DNA of 64,000 bases. It comes from Pseudoalteromonas sp. BSi20652. GTDB lineage: Bacteria; Pseudomonadota; Gammaproteobacteria; Enterobacterales; Alteromonadaceae. The DNA lies in NCBI RefSeq assembly GCF_000239855.1, contig NZ_BADT01000170.1, positions 62,001 to 126,000 on the forward strand, in the 5' to 3' direction. The notes below the pieces were generated by a model that was given only the letters and a program-made list of their open reading frames with translations, made no database searches and was not told where the DNA came from. Position numbers and translations under genes: made by a program. Positions 37,465 to 45,796 of this stretch are shown piece after piece. Numbering within the stretch: the first letter of the stretch is position 1; every line of letters starts with the position of its first letter.

Positions 37465-38178
37465 TTGCTAGCTGTTATTCGCGTTTTTATTATGCTGCTG
37501 TTTATATTGTTCAGTTGTATTTTTGGTTTATTACTTTCGATTGTAAGACCATTTCATCCTAATAATGTACATATTATAGCGGGCTGGTTTGGCTCAATGG
37601 CTAAAATGATTGGCGTTAAATTAGTTTTAACACGTCATAAAGATGCAGTTGATACAGGCCCTGCAGTTTATGTTGCGAATCATCAAAATAGCTACGACTT
37701 ATTTACAGTGCCAGCGATGGTGCCAAAAAACTGCGTAAGTTTGGGTAAAAAGAGTTTAAAGTGGATCCCATTCTTTGGTCAGCTTTATTGGTTATCGGGT
37801 AATATATTAATAGACAGATCGAATCGCTCCAAAGCAGCGGGAACTATTTCAAAATCCGCCGAAAAAATTAAAAATAATGGCTTATCTGTATGGATGTTTC
37901 CAGAAGGTACACGAAGCTACGGAAGAGGGTTGCTACCATTCAAAACCGGTGCATTTCACACCGCAATGAGCGCAGATGTACCCATAATTCCGGTATGTAT
38001 GAATACAACACATAAAACCATTAAGCTAAATCGTTGGGATAATGGTACAATTTACATCGAAATGTTAGCGCCTATAACGCTTGATAAAGAAATTAGCGCG
38101 CGTGAGCATGCTAAAAGCGTGCATAGCATTATGGCTGCTAAAATAACTGAATTAGATGCTCAAGTGAGAGAAAAATAA
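37465..38178 (+). CDS. plsC: 1-acyl-sn-glycerol-3-phosphate acyltransferase
   Basis: I start this at TTG 37465, with GGAG 8 bases upstream; the protein then begins MLAVIRVFIMLLFILF, aligning with E. coli PlsC. The 237 residues contain an N-terminal membrane hairpin, the HX4D motif NHQNSYD (His73, Asp78), the FPEGTRS motif and a VPIIPVCMN segment. It adds the second acyl chain to lysophosphatidic acid at the inner membrane. The stop codon overlaps the rraB start by one base, and parC-plsC order is conserved with E. coli. Confidence 0.94.
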   Translation: MLAVIRVFIMLLFILFSCIFGLLLSIVRPFHPNNVHIIAGWFGSMAKMIGVKLVLTRHKDAVDTGPAVYVANHQNSYDLFTVPAMVPKNCVSLGKKSLKWIPFFGQLYWLSGNILIDRSNRSKAAGTISKSAEKIKNNGLSVWMFPEGTRSYGRGLLPFKTGAFHTAMSADVPIIPVCMNTTHKTIKLNRWDNGTIYIEMLAPITLDKEISAREHAKSVHSIMAAKITELDAQVREK

Positions 38179-38513
38179 TGGAAAACTGGCGTGAAATAAG
38201 TGAAGACATCGTAAGTTCACTACTTGAAGATGGGTCAGACCCTGAAATACTTTATGAAGTAGAGCATCACTTTGTGTGTGAAGACTTTCCTAAATTAGAG
38301 CAAGCTGCATTGGCTGCTTTTAAATTGGGTTACGATGTTGAAGAGCCGGCAGAGCTTGAGCTTGAAGACGGTAATAAAATTTGGAGCTTTGACATTGTAG
38401 TTGAAGCTGAGCTCGACGTTGACGTCATTATGGAAGACGTTGATAAGCTAGCAGCGCTTGCTGTTGAGTGCGAAGTTGAGTACGACGGTTGGGGTACTTA
38501 CTTTCAAGAGTAA
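38178..38513 (+). CDS. rraB: RNase E inhibitor RraB
   Basis: The 111-residue, strongly acidic protein matches RraB (regulator of RNase E activity B) in length and in the DUF1260 pattern: SEDIVSSLLEDGSDP at the N-terminus, VEHHFVCEDF and a C-terminal YDGWGTYF. RraB binds RNase E and changes degradosome composition and mRNA decay. The start overlaps plsC (TAATG). A terminator follows. Confidence 0.9.
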   Translation: MENWREISEDIVSSLLEDGSDPEILYEVEHHFVCEDFPKLEQAALAAFKLGYDVEEPAELELEDGNKIWSFDIVVEAELDVDVIMEDVDKLAALAVECEVEYDGWGTYFQE

Positions 38514-38532
38514 TTAGCTGACTGTTATAAAG

Positions 38533-38565
38533 AAAGGCGATCATTGCAAAGTGCTCGTCTTTTTT
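38533..38565 (+). terminator. rho-independent terminator after rraB
   Basis: Arms AAAGGCGA and TCGTCTTT (one G-U pair) with T6 tail, 20 bases after the rraB stop. Confidence 0.8.
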
Positions 38566-39185
38566 AATATCTTTAAAATAAAATATTCACCTCAAAGTTG
38601 AATCTGCCAGATAATATTAACCAAAATCTCTATTTATGCTTGCGGCAATGCGATGCTCCGCTAGAGTGATTTTTGGACAATCGGCAACGATCAACAACGC
38701 TGATTTGAAGATGGTTGGGGCCGCTGGGATGAAACAGAGCTCACCGTTATTTCAGTTAGTGCTCACAAAGTTTTTAAATCATTAAAAATTTAAGGCAGTT
38801 AAGGGCGTGTTTATCAAGTTGTGGTTGGTGAACGCAATACACATTGAGTGCCTACTTGGTAAGAGAAAAATTGGGATTAATGATCTCAACGGGTATTTAA
38901 AAGCGAGAAATTTTATGTTTTTTTGTGGGCAAAATATTTAAAACTTTATTCAAGTTCATACTAGTTCATTGTAGGTCTTTGCTAAGTATAATATCAGCTC
39001 AAGCGATATTCGTTTTGATGGCTTTTTACTAATGACCTATAATCGCAAGACCCACATATGTTCGATGAGTGTGGGTAGTCAGTAAACTCAGATTTATTCA
39101 AAAGTGCTTTAAATATTTAGGTATTACAAAGCTTAAAATAACAATGACTGATGTTAGTTCCACGCGCAAAACTAACTAATTAGTT
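38566..39185. other. 620-base gene-poor stretch
   Basis: No open frame here has a ribosome site, usable length or recognisable product in any of six frames. Short open pieces (for example the frame reading WGRWDETELTVISVS around 38718-38770, and VVVGERNTH just after) may be remnants of a decayed gene, but no family can be named. No tRNA-like or repeat structure was seen. It separates the plsC-rraB unit from zntB. Confidence 0.5.
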
Positions 39186-39221
39186 AAAAGACCACTCAGT
39201 TTAAAGTTCGATGGTCTTTTT
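39186..39221. terminator. hairpin terminator after zntB
   Basis: Arms AAAAGACCA and TGGTCTTTT with a loop of 17 bases; on the minus strand it lies 14 bases beyond the zntB stop and has a T run. Confidence 0.75.
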
Positions 39222-39234
39222 AATATTTATAAAA

Positions 39235-40206
39235 CTACAGCCAATGTTTATTTTTAAAATACACACCAATACCACCAGTCAGTACAATTAAAAATATTAC
39301 AAATGCACTAAATGCGTAAGGACTTTCGGTACCTGGTATACCGCCTACGTTTACACCTAAAAGGCCAGTTAAAAAGCCTAGTGGTAAAAACAAAGCTGCG
39401 ACTACCGACATAACATACATGCGCTGATTTAGTTGTTCAGAAACTTGGTTGGTGATCGTTTGCTGAATAATTTGCGCGCGCTCAATTGAGCTATCTAGCT
39501 CTTCAAGATAGCGAATAAGTAAGTTAGTGGTTTCGTTTAACTTTGCTTTATCATCTTCAAAAAGCCAAGGGTAGTGGTTATTTACCATTGAGCTGAGGGC
39601 TTCTTTTTGCGGTTTTAAATAACGTTTTAAGGCAATTGTTTGACGGCGTAACTGTGATAAGCCTTGGTTATCAAAAGGTTTGCTGGGCTCATCTATTTCT
39701 TCTTCAAATTCGTCGAGTGTTTCATCTAGTGAGTCAATAACGCTTTGCATGCGAGAAGTTAGTTTTTGTGTAATAGAGCATACTAGCTCAGAAATATTGC
39801 ATGGGCCTTTATTTTCATTTAAACAGGCGAGCGTATCTTGCACCGATAATAAACGGCGCTTGCGGGTAGTAATAAGAATGTCTTCGCTAATAAATAAACG
39901 AATTGAAACCATATCTTCAGGGCTTTGTGCTGGATTTAAATTTACACCACGTAAAAATAACATGTGCCCATTAGTTGTTGCTGTAATACGTGGGCGTGTT
40001 TCATCAGCAATTAAAGACTCTAGTTCGTAATCTGTTAAATGAGACTGTGCCTTGAGCCATTCAACAGCTTCACTTTGGCTATAGTCCATGTGCACCCAAA
40101 GTTTTCCGTGGCTTGGTTGCCAGCTATTTAGCTCATTAGTGCTTTCAATAGGGTGAGCGCCACCTTGTTCATCAAGTACAAGTGCATGTAGTAAACCATT
40201 AATCAT
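39235..40206 (-). CDS. zntB: zinc transporter ZntB (CorA superfamily)
   Basis: The 323-residue protein has the long cytoplasmic CorA-type domain and two C-terminal membrane helices with the signature GVNVGGIPG between them (about residue 287), which distinguishes ZntB from CorA (GMN followed by other residues). Other ZntB marks: the N-terminal WVHMDYS, DETRPRI and FLRGVNLNP. It is a cation channel of the inner membrane, reported to import or export Zn2+ by proton coupling in relatives. A divergent promoter region of about 285 bases lies before the rimB-like gene. Confidence 0.93.
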   Translation of the reverse strand: MINGLLHALVLDEQGGAHPIESTNELNSWQPSHGKLWVHMDYSQSEAVEWLKAQSHLTDYELESLIADETRPRITATTNGHMLFLRGVNLNPAQSPEDMVSIRLFISEDILITTRKRRLLSVQDTLACLNENKGPCNISELVCSITQKLTSRMQSVIDSLDETLDEFEEEIDEPSKPFDNQGLSQLRRQTIALKRYLKPQKEALSSMVNNHYPWLFEDDKAKLNETTNLLIRYLEELDSSIERAQIIQQTITNQVSEQLNQRMYVMSVVAALFLPLGFLTGLLGVNVGGIPGTESPYAFSAFVIFLIVLTGGIGVYFKNKHWL

Positions 40207-40491
40207 AATTATTTCTCATAATAGTGTATTTTTAATACCGTTAACTATAGTGTATCTACTGAGTTGCTTACAGACTTACCTTTACTTTTAATAAGTTAAG
40301 TTTGCTAATAAGTTTAATGCAGTAGTATGCAAGTACTGAACAGAGTGCTTTTTACTCAGCAGTAAGGTAGGCATTGTGCAATCGGTTACTTAAAAAGATC
40401 AATCAAATTCACTTATCGACTAGATAAAATTATTTCGTTGGTATTTTTTGACCTGTAGCGTATAAGTCACTTTTTTAATAAGGGCACATTT

Positions 40492-40924
40492 ATGACAGCA
40501 AAGATAACAGTTGGTTGGCGTGAGTGGCTAAGTTTACCAGAGCTTGGCATCGAGCGAATAAAAGCTAAAATTGATACCGGCGCCCGCACTTCATGTATTC
40601 ATGCAATCAATATTGAAGAATACGAAGTTGACTCAGAAAAATGGGTTAAATTTACAGCCCAACCGTTGCAAGACGATGAGCAAACGCAAGTCACTTGCAA
40701 TGCAAAAGTTAAAAAAGAAGTATGTAACTAGCTCTAGTGGGCAAAAAGAATTACGTTATTTTATAGAGACAACATTGCATGCAGGTGAACATAGCTGGCC
40801 TATCGAAATTACGTTAACAAGCCGAGCAACAATGAAGTTTAGAATGTTATTAGGGCGTACAGCCATGGAAAATCGTATAGTCGTTGACCCGGCTTTATCT
40901 CAACTATTAGGTCGTAAGGTTTAA
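40492..40924 (+). pseudogene. RimB-like retropepsin/zinc protease, frame broken at an A6 run
   Basis: The 5' frame (from ATG 40492) contains KAKIDTGARTSCIHA, the Asp-Thr-Gly-Ala motif of the retropepsin-like PF05618 family, then stops early after NAKVKKEVCN. The 3' frame (to 40924) continues with YVTSSSGQKELRYFIETTL and the C-terminal MLLGRTAMENRIVVDP, as expected. The shift is in the A-run 40711-40716: removing one A gives NAKVKKKYVTSSSG in one frame. The intact protein would be about 143 residues. Family members sit next to rimK and are thought to process RimK tails; in Pseudomonas RimB is the protease partner. Two bases separate it from rimK. Confidence 0.82.
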
Positions 40925-40926
40925 CT

Positions 40927-41832
40927 ATGAAAATCGGTATTTTATCTCGTAACAAAAAATTATATTCAACACGCCGTTTAATCGAAGCTGCAGAAGCACG
41001 TGGACACGAAGTGAAAGTAATCGACGCACTGCGTTGTTATATGAATATAAACTCAGAGCAACCAGAAATTCACTATCGCGGTGAAAACTTAAAAGAATTC
41101 GATGCAATCGTCCCGCGTATTGGTGCATCTGTTACCTTTTATGGTTGTTCTGTATTGCGTCAGTTTGAAATGATGGGTGTATACCCTGTAAACGAATCAG
41201 TGGCTATCTCTCGTTCGCGCGATAAGTTACGCTCACTTCAGTTACTATCACGCAAAGGCGTTGGTATGCCAGTAACTGGCTTTGCGAGCAAACCAGATGA
41301 TGTAAAAGATCTATTAGAAATGGTAGGTGGCGCACCGGTAGTAATTAAATTACTGGAAGGTACACAAGGCATTGGTGTTGTACTTGCTGAAACACGTAAA
41401 GCGGCAGAAAGTGTTATTGAAGCATTTATGGGCTTAAAAGCTAATATTATGGTTCAAGAATACATCAAAGAAGCAGGTGGTGCAGATATACGTTGTTTCG
41501 TGTTAGGCGACAAAGTAATCGCAGCAATGAAACGCCAAGCGCAAGAAGGTGAGTTCCGCTCTAACCTTCATCGTGGTGGTAGCGCTACATTGGTTCGTAT
41601 AACACCAGAAGAGCGTAAAACAGCAGTAGCAGCAGCTAAATCAATGGGTTTAAACGTAGCGGGTGTAGATTTACTTCGCTCATCTCGTGGGCCATTAGTG
41701 ATGGAAGTAAACTCATCACCAGGTTTAGAGGGCATTGAAATAGCAACAGGTAAAGACATTGCCGGTATGGTGATTGATTTCATCGAAAAAAATGCTTCAA
41801 GTAAAGGAACAGCAACACGTGGCAAAGGTTAA
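40927..41832 (+). CDS. rimK: RimK ATP-grasp amino acid ligase (S6-L-glutamate ligase)
   Basis: The 301-residue protein is full length, with an N-terminal pre-ATP-grasp domain ([18 protein letters not shown]) and the ATP-grasp core ([36 protein letters not shown], Mg2+ site [14 protein letters not shown]). RimK adds glutamates to the C-terminus of ribosomal protein S6 and, in some species, makes poly-alpha-glutamate. The motifs are intact. It is the middle gene of a three-gene set with the RimB-like protease upstream (2-base gap) and the zinc deacylase downstream (14-base overlap). Confidence 0.93.
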   Translation: MKIGILSRNKKLYSTRRLIEAAEARGHEVKVIDALRCYMNINSEQPEIHYRGENLKEFDAIVPRIGASVTFYGCSVLRQFEMMGVYPVNESVAISRSRDKLRSLQLLSRKGVGMPVTGFASKPDDVKDLLEMVGGAPVVIKLLEGTQGIGVVLAETRKAAESVIEAFMGLKANIMVQEYIKEAGGADIRCFVLGDKVIAAMKRQAQEGEFRSNLHRGGSATLVRITPEERKTAVAAAKSMGLNVAGVDLLRSSRGPLVMEVNSSPGLEGIEIATGKDIAGMVIDFIEKNASSKGTATRGKG

Positions 41833-42877
41833 AATTAACCGACCTTTTACTTTATTAGGCGAAAATATTGGCGTTGGCGAGCGTAAAACACTCGCCTTAG
41901 AAGCGGCTAAACTTTATACCCACTCACCACTTAATATTCCTATAGAAGTGGTTAATGGTGTAATGGAAGGGCCTGTGCTGATGGTATGTGCAGCGATTCA
42001 TGGCGATGAGCTAAATGGCGTAGAAGTTGTGCGTCAGTTACTTGCTAAAATAGATCCTAGCCAACTACGTGGCACGCTAATAGCGGTACCTATTGTGAAT
42101 GTGTTTGGCTTTATTCATAAATCGCGTTACTTACCAGACAGACGTGATATGAACCGTAGTTTTCCGGGTTCTGAGCGTGGCTCACTTGCTGGGCGTATGG
42201 CTTATATGTTTTTTAATCAAGTGGCAATACATTGTACCCATATTATTGATTTACATACTGGCGCTATTCATCGAACTAACTTACCGCAAATTCGCGCTAA
42301 CTTAGCCGATGAAGCAACCGCTGAAATGGCTAAAGCATTCGGCACGCCTGCAGTTATAGATGCATCATTGCGTAATGGCTCATTACGAAGTGAAGCTGCA
42401 AACCTAGGTATACCGGTTATAACTTATGAAGCTGGTGAAGCACTGCGTTTTGATCCAATCGCAATTGCGGCAGGTGTACAGGGTGTTGATTATGTTATGC
42501 GTCATTTAAAAATGATCCGTGGCAAGCGTCCTAAAAAGTTACCAGATCCTATAATTGCAGGTTCAACTAGTTGGATACGCGCTGAAGTTGATGGCATTGT
42601 GCGTGCACAAGTATCACTAGGGGAGCATGTAACTAAAGGGCAAGTACTTGCTTATATTAGTAGCCCATTAGGTGACTCAGAGCTTGAGCTTTTAGCGCCC
42701 AAAGGCGGTATTGTTATTGGTCAGCAAACTATGCCATTAGTAAATGAAGGTGATGCGGTATTCCACCTTGCTTACTTTGCAAATGACAATAGTTTAGTCG
42801 AGCAGCAACTAGAGAACTTTATTGACGAAATAAACGATTTAGATGACGAGCTTAAAACAGCTGAACTAAATAACTAA
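41819..42877 (+). CDS. AspA/AstE-like zinc carboxypeptidase or deacylase
   Basis: I start this at GTG 41819 ([10 protein letters not shown]), with AAGGA about 10 bases upstream; earlier in-frame starts lie inside rimK without a ribosome site. The 352-residue protein has a succinylglutamate desuccinylase/aspartoacylase zinc-peptidase core with [10 protein letters not shown] (His and Glu zinc ligands), the [11 protein letters not shown] arginine-rich loop and IIDLHTG (third ligand), and a C-terminal beta-sandwich resembling a lipoyl or biotin carrier hybrid fold ([22 protein letters not shown] split near residue 255-275). The enzyme removes an amide-linked group, but the substrate is unknown; the rimK context suggests glutamyl or N-acyl-amino-acid tails (inference). 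Confidence 0.8.
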   Translation: MAKVKINRPFTLLGENIGVGERKTLALEAAKLYTHSPLNIPIEVVNGVMEGPVLMVCAAIHGDELNGVEVVRQLLAKIDPSQLRGTLIAVPIVNVFGFIHKSRYLPDRRDMNRSFPGSERGSLAGRMAYMFFNQVAIHCTHIIDLHTGAIHRTNLPQIRANLADEATAEMAKAFGTPAVIDASLRNGSLRSEAANLGIPVITYEAGEALRFDPIAIAAGVQGVDYVMRHLKMIRGKRPKKLPDPIIAGSTSWIRAEVDGIVRAQVSLGEHVTKGQVLAYISSPLGDSELELLAPKGGIVIGQQTMPLVNEGDAVFHLAYFANDNSLVEQQLENFIDEINDLDDELKTAELNN

Positions 42878-42909
42878 TAGCCAACCTGAACTCTGTTTAG
42901 TCAAACATT

Positions 42910-42948
42910 AAAAAGCCGCAGTAGGTAATTACTTACTGCGGCTTTTTT
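42910..42948 (+). terminator. rho-independent terminator after the rimK set
   Basis: AAAAGCCGCAGTA / TACTGCGGCTTTTTT around GGTAATTACT, 32 bases past the stop. Confidence 0.9.
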
Positions 42949-42981
42949 GTGAATATTGCTTTATTAACGATGCTTTTTAAA

Positions 42982-43554
42982 CTATGTTTTTTTAGGGCCA
43001 ATAATACGCTTTATAACGGGTGTTTTGGTTGGCTTTGGTTCTTTATTTAAAACCATGACAGGGCGGATCACAAATAAATTATTAGGGTAAATTACACGGT
43101 GCCCATCTATATGTTCAAGCACTACATTCATTAAGCCCATTTCTACTATTCGACCTTCAACATGATTCGCACCGTCAATAATTCGTACCCAATTGCCAAC
43201 ACGGCAATCGTTTTGAATAAACATTAGTAAAAATGCGGTGAGATTACTTAATAATGACCAGGCAGCGAAGAGGGCCACGCCCAACATAGCGAATAAAGAG
43301 GATCCTAAAACCAATAAACCACGCAGCTCTATACCCCAAAATACTAAAACTAAACACAGCACGACAAAGGCGAGTATAATTTTTAGTAAGAGCTCTGCAC
43401 GGTATTTTCGGTGTAAATCAACTTTCCCCTTAATTGCTTTTTCGAGTAATTTTTTGGTTATTTTTAATAGCAGAGGGAAAACCAAAATAGCGATTATAGT
43501 TACAATTAACTTATATTGTGATGCAAACAATTCTAAAACTTCTATTATTTCCAC
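42982..43554 (-). CDS. small MscS-family mechanosensitive channel
   Basis: I start this at GTG 43554 (MEIIEVLELFASQ), with AGGG about 8 bases upstream; an in-frame TTG at 43584 lies inside a palindrome and has no ribosome site. The 190-residue product has three membrane helices and an MscS-like beta domain: LGSSLFAMLGVALFAAWSLLSN (TM3-like, glycine and alanine packed) followed by NDCRVGNWVRIIDGANHVEGRIVEMGL. It is shorter than E. coli MscS and lacks the large C-terminal alpha/beta domain. Probably an inner-membrane osmotic-release channel. Sits between the rimK set and an Omp85 gene. Confidence 0.8.
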   Translation of the reverse strand: MEIIEVLELFASQYKLIVTIIAILVFPLLLKITKKLLEKAIKGKVDLHRKYRAELLLKIILAFVVLCLVLVFWGIELRGLLVLGSSLFAMLGVALFAAWSLLSNLTAFLLMFIQNDCRVGNWVRIIDGANHVEGRIVEMGLMNVVLEHIDGHRVIYPNNLFVIRPVMVLNKEPKPTKTPVIKRIIGPKKT

Positions 43555-43572
43555 ATTAGGCCCTGAACTTTT

Positions 43573-43601
43573 ATACCAATTCAATTTAATTCAATTGGTA
43601 T
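43573..43601. repeat. 29-base palindrome with MITE-like tips
   Basis: ATACCAATT (43573-43581) is repeated in inverse as AATTGGTAT (43593-43601), with 11 bases between them that are themselves nearly palindromic (AATTTAATT). The tips are identical to the ends of the larger element at 53113-53322. It may be a minimal or deleted copy. It lies in the gap between the MscS gene and the outer-membrane barrel gene. Confidence 0.75.
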
Positions 43602-43623
43602 TAGTTTAACGCGTTTGTATTAT

Positions 43624-45333
43624 TTAAAAAGTGTTTTTAACGCTCACGAGCCACTGTACTGAGTCTACGTCATCGTAGCTATCAACTGGGGCGGCAATAT
43701 CAATGTGGATCATGGTTCCTGAATTTGCACGACTTGGTGCCAAACGAAGACCCACGCCTATATTTTTTAAGACATGTGCGTTTTCGCCATTATTTTTATT
43801 GTTAAACCATGCTCTGCCTACATCTACAAAAGCTGCGCCACCTACTTTAAATAGCTGAAGTAAATCGTATTCCCAGTAATAACGCTTTTCTAGATTAACT
43901 AAAAAGCTGCGGTCGCCATGTTGATAATCCATAGGGTAACCACGCAGGCCTGTTTCACCGCCTAAAGTAAGCTGTTGATCAGCAGTCAGGTTTTTGGCGT
44001 ATTGCACGCGGGCTTTAAAATACCAAGATTGGTCTTCACTAGTATTTAAATAATATTGAACTTGGCTGGTGGCCATAAAGTTTTCGAGTTTTTTCTGTTC
44101 TTTATTCCAATAGCCATCAATATCAGCACTAAAACGCCATAAGGTATTATCGTTAGTAAAGTGGGCTTTTTTAAAGTTAAAAGAATACACCGCGCGGCTG
44201 TCATCATTACTTAATGATTCATCTGAATAGCCAATTAAGCTTTTAATATTCCAACCTAAATTTAAATCTTCTGTGCGAGATATACTGTCAAAATTGCGTA
44301 CTTTTATGTAGTTATCTTCAAACCAATGGCCGCTTATAAAGGGGTAGCTTAAACTTCTGTCATCGGCAAGTGGTGCAAAAGTAGTGTCTATAGCCTCAAA
44401 GGTATGCTGCTCGTCGGTATAACCTAAGGTTAAGCGCTGGGTCCAATTATTATTAAGCGCTTTAGAATGTCCTATAAATGCACGGTTTAAATCGGTAGTT
44501 TGATCAAATTCGCTAAACTCTTCGCCGCGTTTATATAGTGACTCTTCGCGCTGCTCAGAATAGCTTAAAATACCGTAACTAAAAGGGGTGTCTATCGCAT
44601 AAAATGGATAGGTTAGCTCAAGCAAATGGCGTTTGCCATCGCTGTTATCAGCGTACTCTAAACGGCCGCGGTAGCGAGTAGATAAAATATTAGGATCGTC
44701 GTAAACAAATAAGTAACCGCTACGATCGCTGTCAGTCGTGCGCGAAAAAGAAAGGCGCTTACCCCACCCAAGTAGGTTTGATTCTCTAAAACCTATACTC
44801 GATTTATTTTCTCCGCCGCTACGACTAAAGTTCACTTCAGGTAAAAGTGTCCATAAATCACGGGTAACCACTTCTACATTAACATTGCCGTCGCAGTTTT
44901 CGGTAGCACTAATTTGTGCATCATATAAGTAGCTTTCTTTACGAAGTAGGCGCTCAGATTCAGCGAGCTTTTTAGCATCGTACTTGTCACCAGGGGAGAA
45001 TAATAAAAGGTTATTAATAACATCGGGCTCTGTTTGAATATGAGCGCGGTTAGCAAATCGGAATAAGGCATTATTTTCCTCTTCAAGCTCAGTATTAAAT
45101 ACATTAAGTTGCTTGAGTTTTATTGAGGCTATTTTAGCGTTACTATTACTGTGCGTGAGGGTTGTTTTGTCTTGAACTTCTCGGCGTAAGTTTTTATCTG
45201 TGTTTAAATCTGTCTGTTCTACAAGGCAGTTATCAGTTTTCATTGACGATTGTTGTGCGAATGCATTAGGCACATAAAAGCTTAAAACCGTTAAGCTAAT
45301 ACAACATTGTGCTATCCACTTCTTGTTCACCAT
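43624..45333 (-). CDS. Omp85-family (BamA/TamA-like) outer membrane protein
   Basis: The 569-residue precursor has a signal peptide (MVNKKWIAQCCISLTVLSFYVPNAFA, about 26 residues), at least one POTRA-like domain (about 90-165, with LLFSPGDKYDAKKLAESERLLRK shown by residues about 105-127), and a C-terminal 16-strand barrel with the Omp85 signatures LTLGGETGLRGYPMDYQHGD (near residue 455) and a terminal Phe. BamA has five POTRA domains and TamA three; this one has fewer, so it belongs to a smaller Omp85 subgroup whose function is undefined. No obvious partner lies beside it. Confidence 0.85.
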   Translation of the reverse strand: MVNKKWIAQCCISLTVLSFYVPNAFAQQSSMKTDNCLVEQTDLNTDKNLRREVQDKTTLTHSNSNAKIASIKLKQLNVFNTELEEENNALFRFANRAHIQTEPDVINNLLLFSPGDKYDAKKLAESERLLRKESYLYDAQISATENCDGNVNVEVVTRDLWTLLPEVNFSRSGGENKSSIGFRESNLLGWGKRLSFSRTTDSDRSGYLFVYDDPNILSTRYRGRLEYADNSDGKRHLLELTYPFYAIDTPFSYGILSYSEQREESLYKRGEEFSEFDQTTDLNRAFIGHSKALNNNWTQRLTLGYTDEQHTFEAIDTTFAPLADDRSLSYPFISGHWFEDNYIKVRNFDSISRTEDLNLGWNIKSLIGYSDESLSNDDSRAVYSFNFKKAHFTNDNTLWRFSADIDGYWNKEQKKLENFMATSQVQYYLNTSEDQSWYFKARVQYAKNLTADQQLTLGGETGLRGYPMDYQHGDRSFLVNLEKRYYWEYDLLQLFKVGGAAFVDVGRAWFNNKNNGENAHVLKNIGVGLRLAPSRANSGTMIHIDIAAPVDSYDDVDSVQWLVSVKNTF

Positions 45334-45504
45334 TAAACCTCTTTACTGCTACGTAGCAAATGACTACCGTAATATCAGCTTACATCATTGTTATTATAAT
45401 GTAAGTAAAAGGTATGGATTTTGAAATTAATTAATTGTTACTCATATTCACTTTTGTTAATAACCAACCTGGTTTAGAACCGCCTGTGCGCGGGGTATTA
45501 AAAG

Positions 45505-45789
45505 CTAGCTTAAATAAAATGCTAAAGCGGCGAGTAAGTGCTCAGCTTCAAGCCCTTCGGCATTAATCCAGATGCTTTGGCTGTAATGCTCATAGTTTAA
45601 ATTAAAGGTTTGATGATTATAGGTAAAACGAACTTGGTGGCGATCGGCACCAGCAGCGTAATCGCTGATAGTTATATCATCCGAGTGTAAAAATAACGTA
45701 CTCCACAACTCAAAGTCTTCATCGTGTGGTGGCTCGGTGGGATTAATTAAAATATATTTATGAGCATGATCATATTCTATTTGGGTCAT
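45505..45789 (-). CDS. DUF3630 small protein
   Basis: The 94-residue protein matches DUF3630, a family confined mainly to Alteromonadales and Vibrio-like bacteria and typically adjacent to recQ, as here (7-base gap after recQ). It has no signal or membrane segment. The N-terminal ITPxEPPHDEDFELWSTLF-like block (NPTEPPHDEDFELW) is its best mark. Function unknown. Confidence 0.82.
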   Translation of the reverse strand: MTQIEYDHAHKYILINPTEPPHDEDFELWSTLFLHSDDITISDYAAGADRHQVRFTYNHQTFNLNYEHYSQSIWINAEGLEAEHLLAALAFYLS

Positions 45790-45796
45790 AAAATTC

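Noticed and set aside
38718-38800. Possible transposase remnant in the gene-poor stretch
   Set aside because: Short open pieces do not carry DDE or other recognisable transposase motifs in any frame.
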